From: Entomomonas asaccharolytica
GTDB taxonomy: Bacteria > Pseudomonadota > Gammaproteobacteria > Pseudomonadales > Pseudomonadaceae
DNA: 64,000 nt
Direction: 5' to 3'
Assembly: GCF_016653615.1 (NCBI RefSeq)
Contig: NZ_CP067393.1
Location: 2,805,673 to 2,869,672, forward strand
Shown here: positions 9,139-19,566 of the stretch, in pieces
Numbering within the stretch: the stretch's first letter is position 1
Layout: every line of letters begins with the position of its first letter
Notes under the pieces: model-generated
What the model was told of the DNA's origin: nothing
The model's database searches: none
What the model saw: the letters and a program-made list of their open reading frames with translations, nothing else
Translations under genes and position numbers: made by a program

Positions 9139-11778
9139 TTAAAAATTATATCGATAACCTAGATTTAACTGTTTTTGATCAAATCTATTACCTATAGCAT
9201 AGTTTATATCCACATAAATATTATGTGCTTTATTAATATTAGCAGAAATACCTATTCCATTATCTAACCACTCACCTCGGAAACTATGCTTTTCTTTACT
9301 GCCATTTAAACGATAGCTGGTATTGCCACTGAATTCACGTACATAACCTGTTTTAAAATAAACATCAATCGGATTATTTCCTTGGATTTGATAACCAATT
9401 AGTGCACCTGTACGTCCTAATACAGAATCATAAGTATCTAATTTTATTTTTAAACCATTACTAGCCTTAACTGTATCGCCACCTTGTATGGCTAGTGTTA
9501 GCTGTGCCTGTGGTTCAATATAAACGCCTGCTTGCTGTGCACTAAGCCAAAAACGCTTACCTACCTCAATGGAACCACTCACACCTTGAGTTCTTCCTTT
9601 ACCTTTTACTGAGTCACCAGCAGTATCTTTAACATTGAATTGGTTATGAATATTATTATATTTCAATAAGCCATCAATATATATTCCATTATTATGAAGA
9701 TAGGTCGTATAAAAACCTAAGCTATAATTCTTAGCTGTACCATCCCCTGCTTTATAATTAGGATTACCTTGGGTAACACCAACCATTGTTCCCAACAATA
9801 AATTACCTGATGCAAGCTCAATATTTTTATCAATACCTAGCTGGGTTCCCCAATAAGACATATCAAATCCTGATAAATTAGAACCAGCAAAAGAGGACAG
9901 TTTTCCACCAAATGATCTCATCCACAAACCGTCAGTAACTTTATCAGCAGTAGCTAATCTTAAATTACCTAAGCGTTGTAATAACGTTTGATTATCTATG
10001 TAATTTAGTAAATAGCTAGTGTTTAAAAAACTAACTCCTGCCAAAGCAGAAGAACTTTGTACACCTCTAGCACCATATAATTCCCAATCCGTTCCATTAC
10101 TAGCTTTTCTGAGGTCATAGAGATAACCGCCTGCCTCAACACGGTTGGTTAAACTAAACCTTCCCTTGCCATCACTGGTCTCAACAACTGTTAATGTTTC
10201 ATTACCATCAGTGGCTGCAGCTCCTTGATTAGTTATGTTCAGACGATGACTGCCTGCTGTTTGACCTGTAACCTTAACTAAATCACCCTGCGCCGTAGCT
10301 ATATCAGTTTTCATACTAAATGTACCATTACCTGACAACTGCTGAGTAGTAAGGGTGGTAAAAGCTGAATTCACAAAATTAACCTGAGAGTTACTCAAAG
10401 CAAGCAGTGTAGTACTAGAATTATTTGTCATATTCCATACACTACTTGTCATATCTAGGTTAATGGTACCTGTGTTAATATCATAGATGTTAGCTTTGCC
10501 TGTTAACTCAGAACCACTGTTCATTTTTAAATCAATTAAGTTATTGTTGCCAAATTGAGAAGTATATAAATTTCCCACTATTTTCATTTTACTGCCATTA
10601 GTGCCTGTTTTAATAGTGCCTCCACTTGAAGCATATAACGTATCACTATTATTGCTGGCTGTTCCAATAATTTCAGTATTACCTGAAAAAACAACACTTC
10701 CTTCAGAAGCACTCACTACCTTACCTTTACCATGCAAAGTAACATCGGTTGCATTGATTACACCATTAGTACTTGCTGCCATTACTGTAGCAGAACTACT
10801 AGCAGAAACAGCTGTTACTCTATTTATGGTCATTGTACCCTCAGTAATATTCAATGCTGCATTGGTAGCGGAAATATTTACATCAGTTAAATTAATTGTA
10901 TGATTATAGTTAGAAGGTTTTGGTGTAACACTTCCAACGACGATACCCCTATCATCGGAGATAACAGTGCCACCTATCATGGTAAAAGAGCCATTGTATA
11001 CTACCACTCCAGAGGCGGTATTCCCTTTGGATATAATAGAAAGGTCTTGAGCAATAACAGTGCCATTATTAATACTAATACCATATCCACCTTTTGCACT
11101 GGTAATATTAATTTCTGAGCCCACACCTAAATCAACTATTTGGTCTGCATTATCTCTTACATTTACTCCAATAACTGTGTAAATGCCAGAACCAGTAGAG
11201 GTTATATCAATGGTTACTTGATCTGCTTTAAAGGAAGATTTATTGGAAACTGATACACCATAAGTTGTATCATCACAGTCAATAGTAATTTTATTGTTTC
11301 CAGTTAAGTTCACATCCGCGCTATTTAGTATTAGACCTGTTGCTGAATATTTACTACTCGCTTCTATATTAATATTACTAGCTGATAAATTACTATTTTT
11401 TAGATTGATAGCATACACATGATCTCCCTCTACCCTGAGGTGACCACCATCTCCTAAATCGATTAATGGTTTTGCAGAAGTACTCTGGCCATTAATATTA
11501 ATAACAGAAGCAGTGTATCTGTCAGCACTTGTTCCTGTATTATTATTAATTACCTGCATATTTAGAGGATCAGCATTGAGTTCTACTTTGCTAGAACCGC
11601 TATAATAAATACCATATAATGTTTTAGTATCAGCCTCTGCGCTAATATTATGCTGGCTGCCATCTAAAGAAAGATTTTGATTAGGCTGCAACTGATAACC
11701 ATACTTAATTTCTTGTGCCAGTAAATTATAATTATAAGCTATACCAAGTAAGGTAATAACGGAAAACTTCTTTAACAT
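9139..11778 (-). CDS. Autotransporter 1 (type Va, beta-helix passenger)
   Basis: The protein of about 879 residues starts with a signal peptide (MLKKFSVITLLG, likely cleaved near NLLAQ). A long Thr/Ser/Asn/Gly-rich passenger of short repeating strands (N-I, V-D, L-x-G patterns) follows, typical of a right-handed beta-helix. An autochaperone-like segment comes next, then about 264 residues of C-terminal beta-barrel from DGLWMRSFGG to the terminal aromatic signature YRYNF. The barrel should thread the passenger through the outer membrane. The open frame extends to an ATG at 11835, but that start would bury the signal peptide, so 11778 is preferred. It has a close paralogue at 31159-33966. Adhesion is plausible but not shown. 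Confidence 0.85.
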   Translation of the reverse strand: MLKKFSVITLLGIAYNYNLLAQEIKYGYQLQPNQNLSLDGSQHNISAEADTKTLYGIYYSGSSKVELNADPLNMQVINNNTGTSADRYTASVININGQSTSAKPLIDLGDGGHLRVEGDHVYAINLKNSNLSASNINIEASSKYSATGLILNSADVNLTGNNKITIDCDDTTYGVSVSNKSSFKADQVTIDITSTGSGIYTVIGVNVRDNADQIVDLGVGSEINITSAKGGYGISINNGTVIAQDLSIISKGNTASGVVVYNGSFTMIGGTVISDDRGIVVGSVTPKPSNYNHTINLTDVNISATNAALNITEGTMTINRVTAVSASSSATVMAASTNGVINATDVTLHGKGKVVSASEGSVVFSGNTEIIGTASNNSDTLYASSGGTIKTGTNGSKMKIVGNLYTSQFGNNNLIDLKMNSGSELTGKANIYDINTGTINLDMTSSVWNMTNNSSTTLLALSNSQVNFVNSAFTTLTTQQLSGNGTFSMKTDIATAQGDLVKVTGQTAGSHRLNITNQGAAATDGNETLTVVETSDGKGRFSLTNRVEAGGYLYDLRKASNGTDWELYGARGVQSSSALAGVSFLNTSYLLNYIDNQTLLQRLGNLRLATADKVTDGLWMRSFGGKLSSFAGSNLSGFDMSYWGTQLGIDKNIELASGNLLLGTMVGVTQGNPNYKAGDGTAKNYSLGFYTTYLHNNGIYIDGLLKYNNIHNQFNVKDTAGDSVKGKGRTQGVSGSIEVGKRFWLSAQQAGVYIEPQAQLTLAIQGGDTVKASNGLKIKLDTYDSVLGRTGALIGYQIQGNNPIDVYFKTGYVREFSGNTSYRLNGSKEKHSFRGEWLDNGIGISANINKAHNIYVDINYAIGNRFDQKQLNLGYRYNF

Positions 11779-12238
11779 ATTGTAGAACTCAAAACTATTA
11801 ACTCTTATTGCCAATTCGATATGAATCAATAACATACGATGAATGCAGGTAATCCATATATTTATTAGTTATATTAATGGAAAAACCAAGATTAGACTAA
11901 CGTATTATTTCACTAATAGTAAATCAAGCCATAAATGCATATATGAATTCTTACTGAATAATATAATGCTAATTTTTAATTATTTGAGCAGCTTTTAGAA
12001 TGTTTAAAAACGTGTCAAATTAATCTAAGTAAACCCTCAATAATTTATTATGCTACGGTTTACAACTATTTTTAAATTTCATTTAAAGTTCTAAATATAT
12101 CAATAGCTTATTTTCTTGATACAAATTAAGTCTATAAAACGACATTTTTTTTACATTTTTTGTTGTATATAGACACGCAATAAGCTATTTATAAGCATTA
12201 GCTAACTAACAAAAATCATTAAATAGGTTTACAAATTT
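11779..12238. other. Intergenic region between autotransporter 1 and the terC-like gene
   Basis: About 460 very AT-rich bases separate these divergent genes. I see no ORF with a credible start and no structured RNA. A weak sigma-70-like pair TTGTAT (12163-12168) and TATTTA (12186-12191) with 17-nt spacing could drive the terC-like gene. No Mn-sensing yybP-ykoY motif, which precedes some terC/alx genes, is visible. Confidence 0.3.
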
Positions 12239-13276
12239 ATGCAACAAACCCCATCTCATCTTGGCTTTCCCCCTGAAACCCTAGCTGTTTTTATTACACT
12301 AGCTGTGGTAGCACTACTAATAGATTTATTTGCTCATCGTAGTGACAAACCTATTGGTTTAAAAAGCGCTGCCATTTGGTCAGTTTTTTGGGTGCTTATT
12401 TCATTAGGTTTTGCGGGATACCTTTACATTCATCATAATGCAGAAGTTGCCACGCTGTTTATTACAGGTTATGCCTTAGAAAAAATACTTTCTGTGGATA
12501 ATCTATTTGTCATTATGGCCATTTTTGCTTGGTTTAAAATTCCAGATATGTACCGCCATCGTATTCTCTACTTAGGTGTTATTGGTGCAATTATTTTTAG
12601 AGGTGTTTTTGTTGCTATTGGTACTGGTCTTTTAGCCTTAGGCCCTTGGGTTGAAATGGTGTTTGCAATTATCGTTGGTTGGACTGCGATTATGATGCTG
12701 AAAAGTAAAGATGATGAGGAAGAAATTAAAGACTATTCAGATCATTTAGCTAACCGTATTGTGCGTCGTATTTTTCCCGTTTTCCCTAAAATTGTAGGTC
12801 ATAAATTTTTTCTTAGCAGCAGACAAGTATCAGAAGAATTATTAAAACCAGAAAACCACAATCTACGCATTAATGTTAAAAAAGGGGCGATCTATGCTAC
12901 GCCGTTATTACTTTGTGTAGCAGTAGTTGAACTCTCTGATGTGATGTTTGCTTTTGATAGCGTGCCTGCCATTATTGCAGTGAGTCGTGAACCATTAATT
13001 GTTTATTCGGCTATGATGTTTGCTATCTTAGGTTTAAGAACGCTGTACTTTGTACTTGAAGCGTTACGAAAATATTTAGTGCATCTTGAAAAGGCAGTGG
13101 TATTCTTGCTATTTTTTATTGCCTTTAAATTAGGTTTTAATGCTATAAACCATATTTGGCATTTAGGCTATGAAATTAAACCAACTATTAGCTTATATGT
13201 AGTACTTGTAGTATTAACCTTAGGTATTTTAGCTAGCTTTATCTTTCCAGAGAAAAAAGAACAAGACAAAGAGTAA
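12239..13276 (+). CDS. TerC/Alx-family integral membrane protein
   Basis: The 345-residue protein has about nine hydrophobic segments and both TerC hallmarks: LEKILSVDNLFVIMAIF in the first half and VELSDVMFAFDSVPAI in the second, with the acidic residues that define the fold. The family (TerC, Alx, MeeF) is linked to metal-ion export, especially manganese, and to tellurite resistance; Alx is a Mn exporter in E. coli. The family call is firm, but the exact substrate here is inferred. No ter operon genes are nearby. A strong bidirectional terminator separates it from the convergent gabP-like gene. Confidence 0.88.
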   Translation: MQQTPSHLGFPPETLAVFITLAVVALLIDLFAHRSDKPIGLKSAAIWSVFWVLISLGFAGYLYIHHNAEVATLFITGYALEKILSVDNLFVIMAIFAWFKIPDMYRHRILYLGVIGAIIFRGVFVAIGTGLLALGPWVEMVFAIIVGWTAIMMLKSKDDEEEIKDYSDHLANRIVRRIFPVFPKIVGHKFFLSSRQVSEELLKPENHNLRINVKKGAIYATPLLLCVAVVELSDVMFAFDSVPAIIAVSREPLIVYSAMMFAILGLRTLYFVLEALRKYLVHLEKAVVFLLFFIAFKLGFNAINHIWHLGYEIKPTISLYVVLVVLTLGILASFIFPEKKEQDKE

Positions 13277-13289
13277 TCTCTATAAAAAA

Positions 13290-13322
13290 TTAAGCCCCTG
13301 TTAGTTAGGGGCTTAATTTTTA
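13290..13322. terminator. Bidirectional terminator between the terC-like and gabP-like genes
   Basis: TTAAGCCCCT (13290-13299) pairs with AGGGGCTTAA (13307-13316) around a 7-nt loop. Five T follow on the + strand and a T-rich run on the - strand, so both converging genes can use it. Confidence 0.92.
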
Positions 13323-13348
13323 ACGACAAGCAATCTTCCTATCAGCTA

Positions 13349-14758
13349 TTAATTAACTTTATCTTTAGTACCAATATTGAAGATTTGCGCAATAATTCCC
13401 ATTGTTACAATGACTGCTGCTAATAGTAATGTGTAAACTACTTCATAGAAATAAGTACCTTCATACACCATCACGATAAATGCACCAATAATAAACACAA
13501 TAACGGCATAGGTAAGCCATGGGAAGAACCATACTTTCAACTTAATTTCTCTACCTTCCGCTTCTAATTTACGACGCATCCGTAATTGTGAACAAGCCAC
13601 CACTAGATAAACCAATAGTGCAATAGTACCCGTTGCTTGCATTAATACATCATAAACATCCATTAAATGGAAGGCTGCAAAGAAAATAGCTACGAATGCA
13701 AAGAAACTAGAGATTAATACGCCCACCCAAGGTGTCCCCGTTTTATTGCCAGTAATCTGCATAATACTGTGAGCATCACCGCGTTTTGATAAAGAGAATA
13801 ACATACGTGATGCTGTATATAATGCTGAGTTAAAACAGCTACATACAGAGGTTAATACGATAAAATTAACAATAAAGCCCGTATAAGGAATACCTAATGC
13901 ATCTAAAGTAACACGGTAAGAACCCCAAGTAGGATCTCCTAAACGTGGATCATTCCAAGGCACTAAAGCCACTACAATAAAGATTGAGCCCACATAGAAT
14001 AAACAAATCCGCCATACTACTGATTTAGTGGTTTTAATAATTTCTTTACTAGGGTTAGCAGATTCTGCTGCCGCTACCGTTACAATTTCAGCCCCTAAGA
14101 AAGCAAACATTACACCCAGTAAAGCAACAATAACTGCTTGCCCCCCATTTGGCATAAAGCCGCCTGTAGAAGTGAGGTGAGAAATACCACCTGTTGTTCC
14201 CCAAGGCCATAAGTGAACGATTGCCAAACAGCCAATAATAATAAATATAATTATCGCAACAACCTTAATTAATGCAAACCAGAACTCAAACTCACCATAA
14301 CTGCGGACGTTCATAAAGTTAACAATAATTAAGGCTATTGTAACGATTAGGGCAAAACCCCAAACAGGTACCATTGGGAACCAACTATTGAGAATAGTTC
14401 CTGCAACAAAAGCTTCCCAGCCCATTAATAAAGCCCAGAAATACCAATATAACCAACCAATGGTAAAACCTGCCCAACGACCAATAGCACGATCTGCATA
14501 AGTTGAGAAAGAACCTGTATCTGGTTGTGCTACAGCCATTTCACCTAACATTCTCATGGCTAAAATAACTAAGATACCACCACCGATATAGGCAAGAATA
14601 ACAGCAGGGCCTGCCATTGCAATAGTTTTGCCAGATCCAACAAATAGAGCGGCACCAATAACACCCGCAATTGACATCATCGTAAGATGACGAGACTTTA
14701 GACCACCTTTTAGTTCTGTATTATGGCCTTTTTTATTTACACTTTTTGCTTCACTCAA
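13349..14758 (-). CDS. Amino-acid permease, GABA-permease (GabP) type
   Basis: The 469-residue APC-family transporter has about 12 membrane segments. Its N-terminal motif LKSRHLTMMSIAGVIGAALF, together with MRMLGEMAVAQPDTGSFSTYAD and SYGEFEFWFALIKV, matches the GabP/AroP group. The segment GEMAVAQPDTGSFS and the overall pattern favour a gamma-aminobutyrate permease, but close relatives carry other amino acids. The start is TTG at 14758, supported by AAAGGAG 8 nt upstream. Subject to that start codon, the protein is full length. It converges on the terC-like gene and shares its terminator. Confidence 0.75.
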   Translation of the reverse strand: MSEAKSVNKKGHNTELKGGLKSRHLTMMSIAGVIGAALFVGSGKTIAMAGPAVILAYIGGGILVILAMRMLGEMAVAQPDTGSFSTYADRAIGRWAGFTIGWLYWYFWALLMGWEAFVAGTILNSWFPMVPVWGFALIVTIALIIVNFMNVRSYGEFEFWFALIKVVAIIIFIIIGCLAIVHLWPWGTTGGISHLTSTGGFMPNGGQAVIVALLGVMFAFLGAEIVTVAAAESANPSKEIIKTTKSVVWRICLFYVGSIFIVVALVPWNDPRLGDPTWGSYRVTLDALGIPYTGFIVNFIVLTSVCSCFNSALYTASRMLFSLSKRGDAHSIMQITGNKTGTPWVGVLISSFFAFVAIFFAAFHLMDVYDVLMQATGTIALLVYLVVACSQLRMRRKLEAEGREIKLKVWFFPWLTYAVIVFIIGAFIVMVYEGTYFYEVVYTLLLAAVIVTMGIIAQIFNIGTKDKVN

Positions 14759-15204
14759 AATTTGAACTCCTTTGACAAGTTATTCATTAGCCTATAAATA
14801 TAGCCAAATAAATTCTAGAGACTAATAGAACTTATTAAGGATGCTTAAATTGCAAATTCCATTCCACATTTTAATTTATATCCAAAAAATGACTATTTGT
14901 TATAAGCACCAATCAAACAACTTATAAAACGATAACACTGCTAGCCGCAGTAAAAACTATAATTTCTAAGGGTTTTACTGTATTTATTAATAATTGATCT
15001 AAACTATACAGATACTATTATTTTTAGTGTTATTAAAGAATTACATTTAGATAAATGTATACAACTTTAAGATAACCGTTTAAGGATAGCGCAAAATTCT
15101 CCCCAAGCATACCCCCTAAATAAGATTAATATTTTACTCATAGCAAATAATTATTTATATAATTATGTCTAATTGCAACGGGATGAATATAAGTATTAGA
15201 TAAA
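14759..15204. other. Intergenic region upstream of the gabP-like gene and ydcF
   Basis: About 445 AT-rich bases lie between divergent genes. I see no ORF with a plausible start. An inverted repeat CAGTAAAA (14948-14955) / TTTTACTG (14973-14980) flanks TATAAT-like sequence and could be an operator. Nothing else stands out. Confidence 0.3.
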
Positions 15205-15783
15205 ATGAAATGGACTCTTAATCGTAAAAAGAAAATGATTTTTATTGCTGTTATTTTAATTTATTTTGTCACTGTATTAAGCATTATTCTATCAGGCTTA
15301 AAAGATAATTTATTTAAGACAGATCTAATTGTGGTACTGGGTACCAAGGTATCTCCTGAAGGAGTACCTAGTGCGGGGCTAGCTGCACGCTTAAATAAAG
15401 CCATTGAAATTTATCAACAGGGCTATGCACCTAATATCTTAGTCAGTGGTGGTACAGGCAAAGAGGGTTATGATGAATCAATCGCTATGGCTGACTTTTT
15501 AATCGCAAGGGGCATTCCAGCGAGTGCTATTGTTAAAGATGGACAAGGTAATAATACCCGAGCAACCGCAAGAAATACTTATCAGTATATGCAACAGCAC
15601 CAATTAAATTCTGTGATTGTAATCTCTCAATACTATCATATAGCAAGAATTAAACTTGCTTTTAAACATGAAGGGATTAGACAAATTGGTTCTGGCTCTC
15701 CTGTCTATGGTTCATGGCGAGACTTCTATTCAGTTAGTAGAGAATTATTAGGCTATCCGATTTATTTTTTCAATATCAAATAG
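15205..15783 (+). CDS. YdcF/SanA-like DUF218 protein
   Basis: This 192-residue protein has one N-terminal membrane anchor (about residues 11-30) followed by a DUF218 domain: DLIVVLGTKV, LAARLNKAIEIYQQG, ILVSGGTG, DESIAMADFLIARGIP and the NTRATARNT segment. DUF218 proteins (YdcF, SanA, ElyC) are Rossmann-like proteins tied to envelope biogenesis; some bind S-adenosylmethionine in vitro. The topology puts the domain in the periplasm. It is shorter than ElyC and closer to SanA in architecture. No clear ribosome-binding site precedes the ATG, so the exact start is moderately uncertain. Confidence 0.78.
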   Translation: MKWTLNRKKKMIFIAVILIYFVTVLSIILSGLKDNLFKTDLIVVLGTKVSPEGVPSAGLAARLNKAIEIYQQGYAPNILVSGGTGKEGYDESIAMADFLIARGIPASAIVKDGQGNNTRATARNTYQYMQQHQLNSVIVISQYYHIARIKLAFKHEGIRQIGSGSPVYGSWRDFYSVSRELLGYPIYFFNIK

Positions 15784-16017
15784 GCTATTACTTGATCACC
15801 ATAGATAATGCTACTGTTAGATGTTTTCTTTAAAATCAAAATCTTAAATTATAAGATGAAAAAAAGAGTGGCTTGCTCAATAAATATAATTATATTCCCT
15901 AATATTAAAAACTGTTGTTTGTGCTATAAACGTGATGTACCAATTGTTATATGTTATACTTTGCCAAATTAATAACTAAACTTAATAAATATTGATGTAA
16001 CTTACATTGGAGTCATC

Positions 16018-16542
16018 ATGCCTATCCGCCCATACAAAGGTACAACACCTACTTTAGGAAAAGAAGTTTTTGTAGATGAAACAGCAATTATCATTGGCGA
16101 TGTTGTACTAGGCGATCAATGTTCGGTATGGCCTTATGCGGTGATTCGTGGTGATGTACACACCATACGTGTTGGCGATCGTACTAATATTCAAGATGGT
16201 TGTGTGCTACATGTGTCTCATATCAATCTTGAGGTGAATAAAACAGGCAGTGGCCTTGTTATAGGCGAAGATGTTACTGTAGGCCACAAAGCTGTGTTAC
16301 ATGGTTGTACAATTGGTGATCGTGTGCTTATTGGGATTGGTAGTATTATTCTGGATAATGCGCAAATAGGCAATGATGTAATTATTGGTGCAGGTACAGT
16401 GGTTCCTCAAGGCAAACATTTGAATGGTGGCTATCTTTATGTAGGTAATCCTGCTAGACAACTACGCCCTTTAATTGAAAGTGAAAAAGAACTATTACGC
16501 TATGGTTCTGCACACTATGTAAAATTAAAAGATACTTACTAG
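16018..16542 (+). CDS. Gamma-carbonic-anhydrase-like hexapeptide-repeat protein
   Basis: The 174-residue protein shows the left-handed beta-helix repeat pattern of YrdA/CaiE/gamma-CA proteins. Candidate metal-ligand histidines are His65 (in CVLHVSH), His90 and His95 (VGHKAVLHGC); the last two have the 5-residue spacing seen in the family. Such trimers bind Zn or Fe, and many have weak or no measurable carbonic anhydrase activity. A TATACT -10-like box lies upstream at about 15955-15960. It converges on recG with a 3-nt gap and no visible terminator between the two. Confidence 0.88.
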   Translation: MPIRPYKGTTPTLGKEVFVDETAIIIGDVVLGDQCSVWPYAVIRGDVHTIRVGDRTNIQDGCVLHVSHINLEVNKTGSGLVIGEDVTVGHKAVLHGCTIGDRVLIGIGSIILDNAQIGNDVIIGAGTVVPQGKHLNGGYLYVGNPARQLRPLIESEKELLRYGSAHYVKLKDTY

Positions 16543-16545
16543 CTA

Positions 16546-18621
16546 TTAAACTTCGCCATAACGCTGGCGATTAGCTATCCAACGATTCAGTAATGGTTCT
16601 ATATATTGTTTATGTTTAATTACTAATTGTTGTGTAGCTTCTCGAACATCAGGCAATAAATCACTATCCCGCATTAAATCTGCTACTTTAAATTGTAATA
16701 AGCCTGTTTGGCGTGTGCCTAATACTTCACCGGGCCCTCTGATTTCCAAATCTTTCTCTGCAATCACAAAGCCATCGTTAGTTTCTCGCATAATAGCTAA
16801 GCGTTCTTGAGCTACTCTAGATAAAGGTGGATGATAAAGTAATAAACAAAAACTTTCTGCACTACCGCGCCCTACTCGGCCACGTAACTGGTGTAATTGG
16901 GCTAATCCTAACCGCTCAGGGTTTTCAATAATCATTAGGCTTGCATTGGGCACATCAACTCCTACCTCTATTACCGTAGTAGCCACTAATAGTTGTAGTA
17001 TGCCTGCTTTAAATTGCTGCATTAATTCTGCTTTTTCAGCGGGCCTCATACGGCCATGAATTAAACCCACTTTTAAGCCAGTTAATACTTCAGATAATTC
17101 AGCAAAAGTCGTTTCTGCTGCTTGGCAAGTTAGCTCTTCTGACTCTTCAATCAATGTACAAACCCAATAGGCTTGCTTACCTGCTAAACAGGCTTGTCTT
17201 ACACGTTCTATTACTTCTGCCCTTCGGCTATCAGCTATTACCACTGTAGCAACAGGAGTACGCCCAGGTGGTAATTCGTCTAAAACCGATGTATCTAAAT
17301 CAGCATACATGCTCATGGCTAGCGTTCGAGGAATGGGGGTGGCTGTCATAATCAATTGATGAGGAAGTAAACCAGCTTCACTCCCTTTATCTCTTAACGC
17401 TAATCGTTGCTCCACGCCAAACCTATGTTGCTCATCAATAATAATTAAAGCTAGATTTTTAAAAGACACTTCTGCTTGAAATAAAGCATGGGTTCCTACT
17501 ATCATTGGACAGCCCTCTGCAATACTTTGCAAGGCTACTTGCCGAGCTTTCCCCTTAAGCTTGCCTGCCAACCATTGTACTTGAATGCCTAAAGGTTCAA
17601 ACCAACGCTGAAACGTTAAAAAATGTTGTTCTGCTAAAATCTCTGTGGGTGCCATTAAAGCCACTTGATAACCTGCTTCTAAAGCCTGTAAAGCTGCCAA
17701 TGCAGCCACCACTGTTTTACCTGCACCTACATCACCTTGTACCAAACGTAACATAGGTACTGGCTGACCAAGGTCATAATTAATTTCTTGTACAACACGC
17801 TGTTGTGCATTAGTTGGCTGAAAAGGTAATTGCTGTAAATAAGCAGCTACTAATTGCTTTGATAGTGGTAAAGCAGGAGCTAGTTGTTGACGAATCTGCT
17901 CTCTTAAACGTTGTAGTGATAATTGATGTGTCAGTAGCTCCTCAAATACTAAACGTTCTTGTGCCCAATGCTTACCTTCTAGCAATAGTTGATTATCTGC
18001 ATCGGGTGGAGGATGGTGCAAATAACGCACAGCTTCTAATAAACTACCTAACTGATACTTTTCAATAAGATCAGCTGGTAAATAATCAGGTAAACTATGG
18101 CTAGTTAATAATTGTAGAGCTTGCTCTACTAACTGCCTTAATCGCTGTTGGGTTAATCCTTCTGTCATGGGGTAAATGGGGGTTAATGTTTGTTCAACAG
18201 GCATTACTTTATCAACAGCAATTATTCTATATTCTGGATGATAAATTTCTAATCCAGAGGCGCCTGCACGAACATCCCCAAAACAGCGCACACGCGCACC
18301 ATTTTGGAACGAGTTTTTTTGACTTTGATTAAAGTAATAAAACCTTAAACCAATACTGCCACTACTATCCCGTAACTTTACCAATAAACTTCGACGACGC
18401 CCCATTAGTACCGCAGAAGAGACAACTGTGCCTTCAATCACCGCATCTTGCCCAGCAAATAAACAACCAATAGGGGTAATTCGGGTTCTATCTTGATAAC
18501 GTATAGGTAAGTGAAACAAGAGATCTTGAATTGTTATAATAGAAAGCTTGGCTAACTTTTCAGCTAACGCACTGCCTACTCCCTTTAAATGGGTAATAGG
18601 TGTATGGTCTAAACTGGCCAT
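16546..18621 (-). CDS. recG: ATP-dependent DNA helicase RecG
   Basis: This 691-residue protein has the RecG layout: an N-terminal wedge/OB domain with DLLFHLPIRYQDRT, Walker A GDVGAGKT, Walker B DEQHRFG, motif III TATPIPRT, and the C-terminal helicase motifs RVGRG and the TRQTG-type segment. RecG reverses stalled replication forks and branch-migrates Holliday junctions. It starts 9 nt after the oxyR stop codon, the arrangement found in Pseudomonas, so it is very likely co-transcribed with oxyR. Confidence 0.96.
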   Translation of the reverse strand: MASLDHTPITHLKGVGSALAEKLAKLSIITIQDLLFHLPIRYQDRTRITPIGCLFAGQDAVIEGTVVSSAVLMGRRRSLLVKLRDSSGSIGLRFYYFNQSQKNSFQNGARVRCFGDVRAGASGLEIYHPEYRIIAVDKVMPVEQTLTPIYPMTEGLTQQRLRQLVEQALQLLTSHSLPDYLPADLIEKYQLGSLLEAVRYLHHPPPDADNQLLLEGKHWAQERLVFEELLTHQLSLQRLREQIRQQLAPALPLSKQLVAAYLQQLPFQPTNAQQRVVQEINYDLGQPVPMLRLVQGDVGAGKTVVAALAALQALEAGYQVALMAPTEILAEQHFLTFQRWFEPLGIQVQWLAGKLKGKARQVALQSIAEGCPMIVGTHALFQAEVSFKNLALIIIDEQHRFGVEQRLALRDKGSEAGLLPHQLIMTATPIPRTLAMSMYADLDTSVLDELPPGRTPVATVVIADSRRAEVIERVRQACLAGKQAYWVCTLIEESEELTCQAAETTFAELSEVLTGLKVGLIHGRMRPAEKAELMQQFKAGILQLLVATTVIEVGVDVPNASLMIIENPERLGLAQLHQLRGRVGRGSAESFCLLLYHPPLSRVAQERLAIMRETNDGFVIAEKDLEIRGPGEVLGTRQTGLLQFKVADLMRDSDLLPDVREATQQLVIKHKQYIEPLLNRWIANRQRYGEV

Positions 18622-18630
18622 ACCTGATGG

Positions 18631-19539
18631 TTAGATAATTACTGATGCACTGCGTTTGATGGCATCTACTAAAACGTCAATTGCTTTAGGTCTAGGGAAA
18701 CTCATTCGCCAAGCAATTGCTACCGTTCGAGTAGGAACAGGAGCTGCAAAAGGTCTTACTTCAACAACACCTTCAGCATAATAAGGACTATGTATAGCAG
18801 AGTGAGGTAACACAGAAATACCTAAACCAGAAGCCACCATATGACGGATAGTTTCTAAGGAAGTAGACTCAACCTCGGTATATTCATCTTCTGTCCCACC
18901 TTCTTTAGTGGTTGGGCAGGCTTCTAAAACTTGATCCCTAAAACAATGCCCTTCGCCTAATAACAGCAGGGTTTTACCTGACAACTCATCGGGCTTAATT
19001 TCTTTACGTTTTGTCCATGGATGATTGGCTGGTAATAAGACATCAAAGTGTTCTTCATATAAAGGTTTAGCTACTATATCCACATCACTAAAAGGCAATG
19101 CAACAATAATAGCGTCCAAATCACCTGAACGTAATTTTTCTTTTAAAATATGAGTAAAGTTTTCTTCAATATACAGTGGCATATTGGGAGCAACTTTATG
19201 CAGTTCAGGAATTAGATGTGGAAATAGATAAGGGCCGATTGTATAAATAGCACCTACGCGAAGAGGTGCAGCAAGCTGATCTTTACCTACCTGCGCTAAC
19301 TCACGAATAACCTGTGTTTGCTCCAATACTTTTTTAGCTTGTTCTACAATGGTTTCGCCTACTGGTGTTAAACGAACAGAGTTTTTACTCCGTTCGAAAA
19401 TATAAACACCCAACTCCTTTTCAATTTTTTTAACACCCACAGATAACGTTGGTTGACTTACATGACAACGATCAGCCGCTTTACCAAAATGCTTTTCTTG
19501 TGCCAAAATCACAATATAACGAAGTTCTGTGAGAGTCAT
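18631..19539 (-). CDS. oxyR: Hydrogen-peroxide sensor OxyR (LysR family)
   Basis: The 302-residue LysR-type regulator has an N-terminal winged HTH (TELRYIVILAQEKHFGKAAD). Its regulatory domain carries the two redox cysteines C199 and C208 in GHCFRDQVLEAC, with exactly the numbering and spacing of classical OxyR. Oxidation by peroxide forms a C199-C208 disulfide and switches on antioxidant genes. An AAGGA site lies 8 nt before the ATG. It sits 27 nt after ridA and 9 nt before recG on the same strand. The C199/C208 match makes the assignment firm. Confidence 0.96.
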   Translation of the reverse strand: MTLTELRYIVILAQEKHFGKAADRCHVSQPTLSVGVKKIEKELGVYIFERSKNSVRLTPVGETIVEQAKKVLEQTQVIRELAQVGKDQLAAPLRVGAIYTIGPYLFPHLIPELHKVAPNMPLYIEENFTHILKEKLRSGDLDAIIVALPFSDVDIVAKPLYEEHFDVLLPANHPWTKRKEIKPDELSGKTLLLLGEGHCFRDQVLEACPTTKEGGTEDEYTEVESTSLETIRHMVASGLGISVLPHSAIHSPYYAEGVVEVRPFAAPVPTRTVAIAWRMSFPRPKAIDVLVDAIKRSASVII

Positions 19540-19566
19540 AATTTAATCCTTCTATGCTGAGGGTGA

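Noticed and set aside
11779-12238. Manganese riboswitch (yybP-ykoY) upstream of the terC-like gene
   Set aside because: The region is almost free of the G-rich conserved elements of that riboswitch, and no matching stem-loop pattern was seen.
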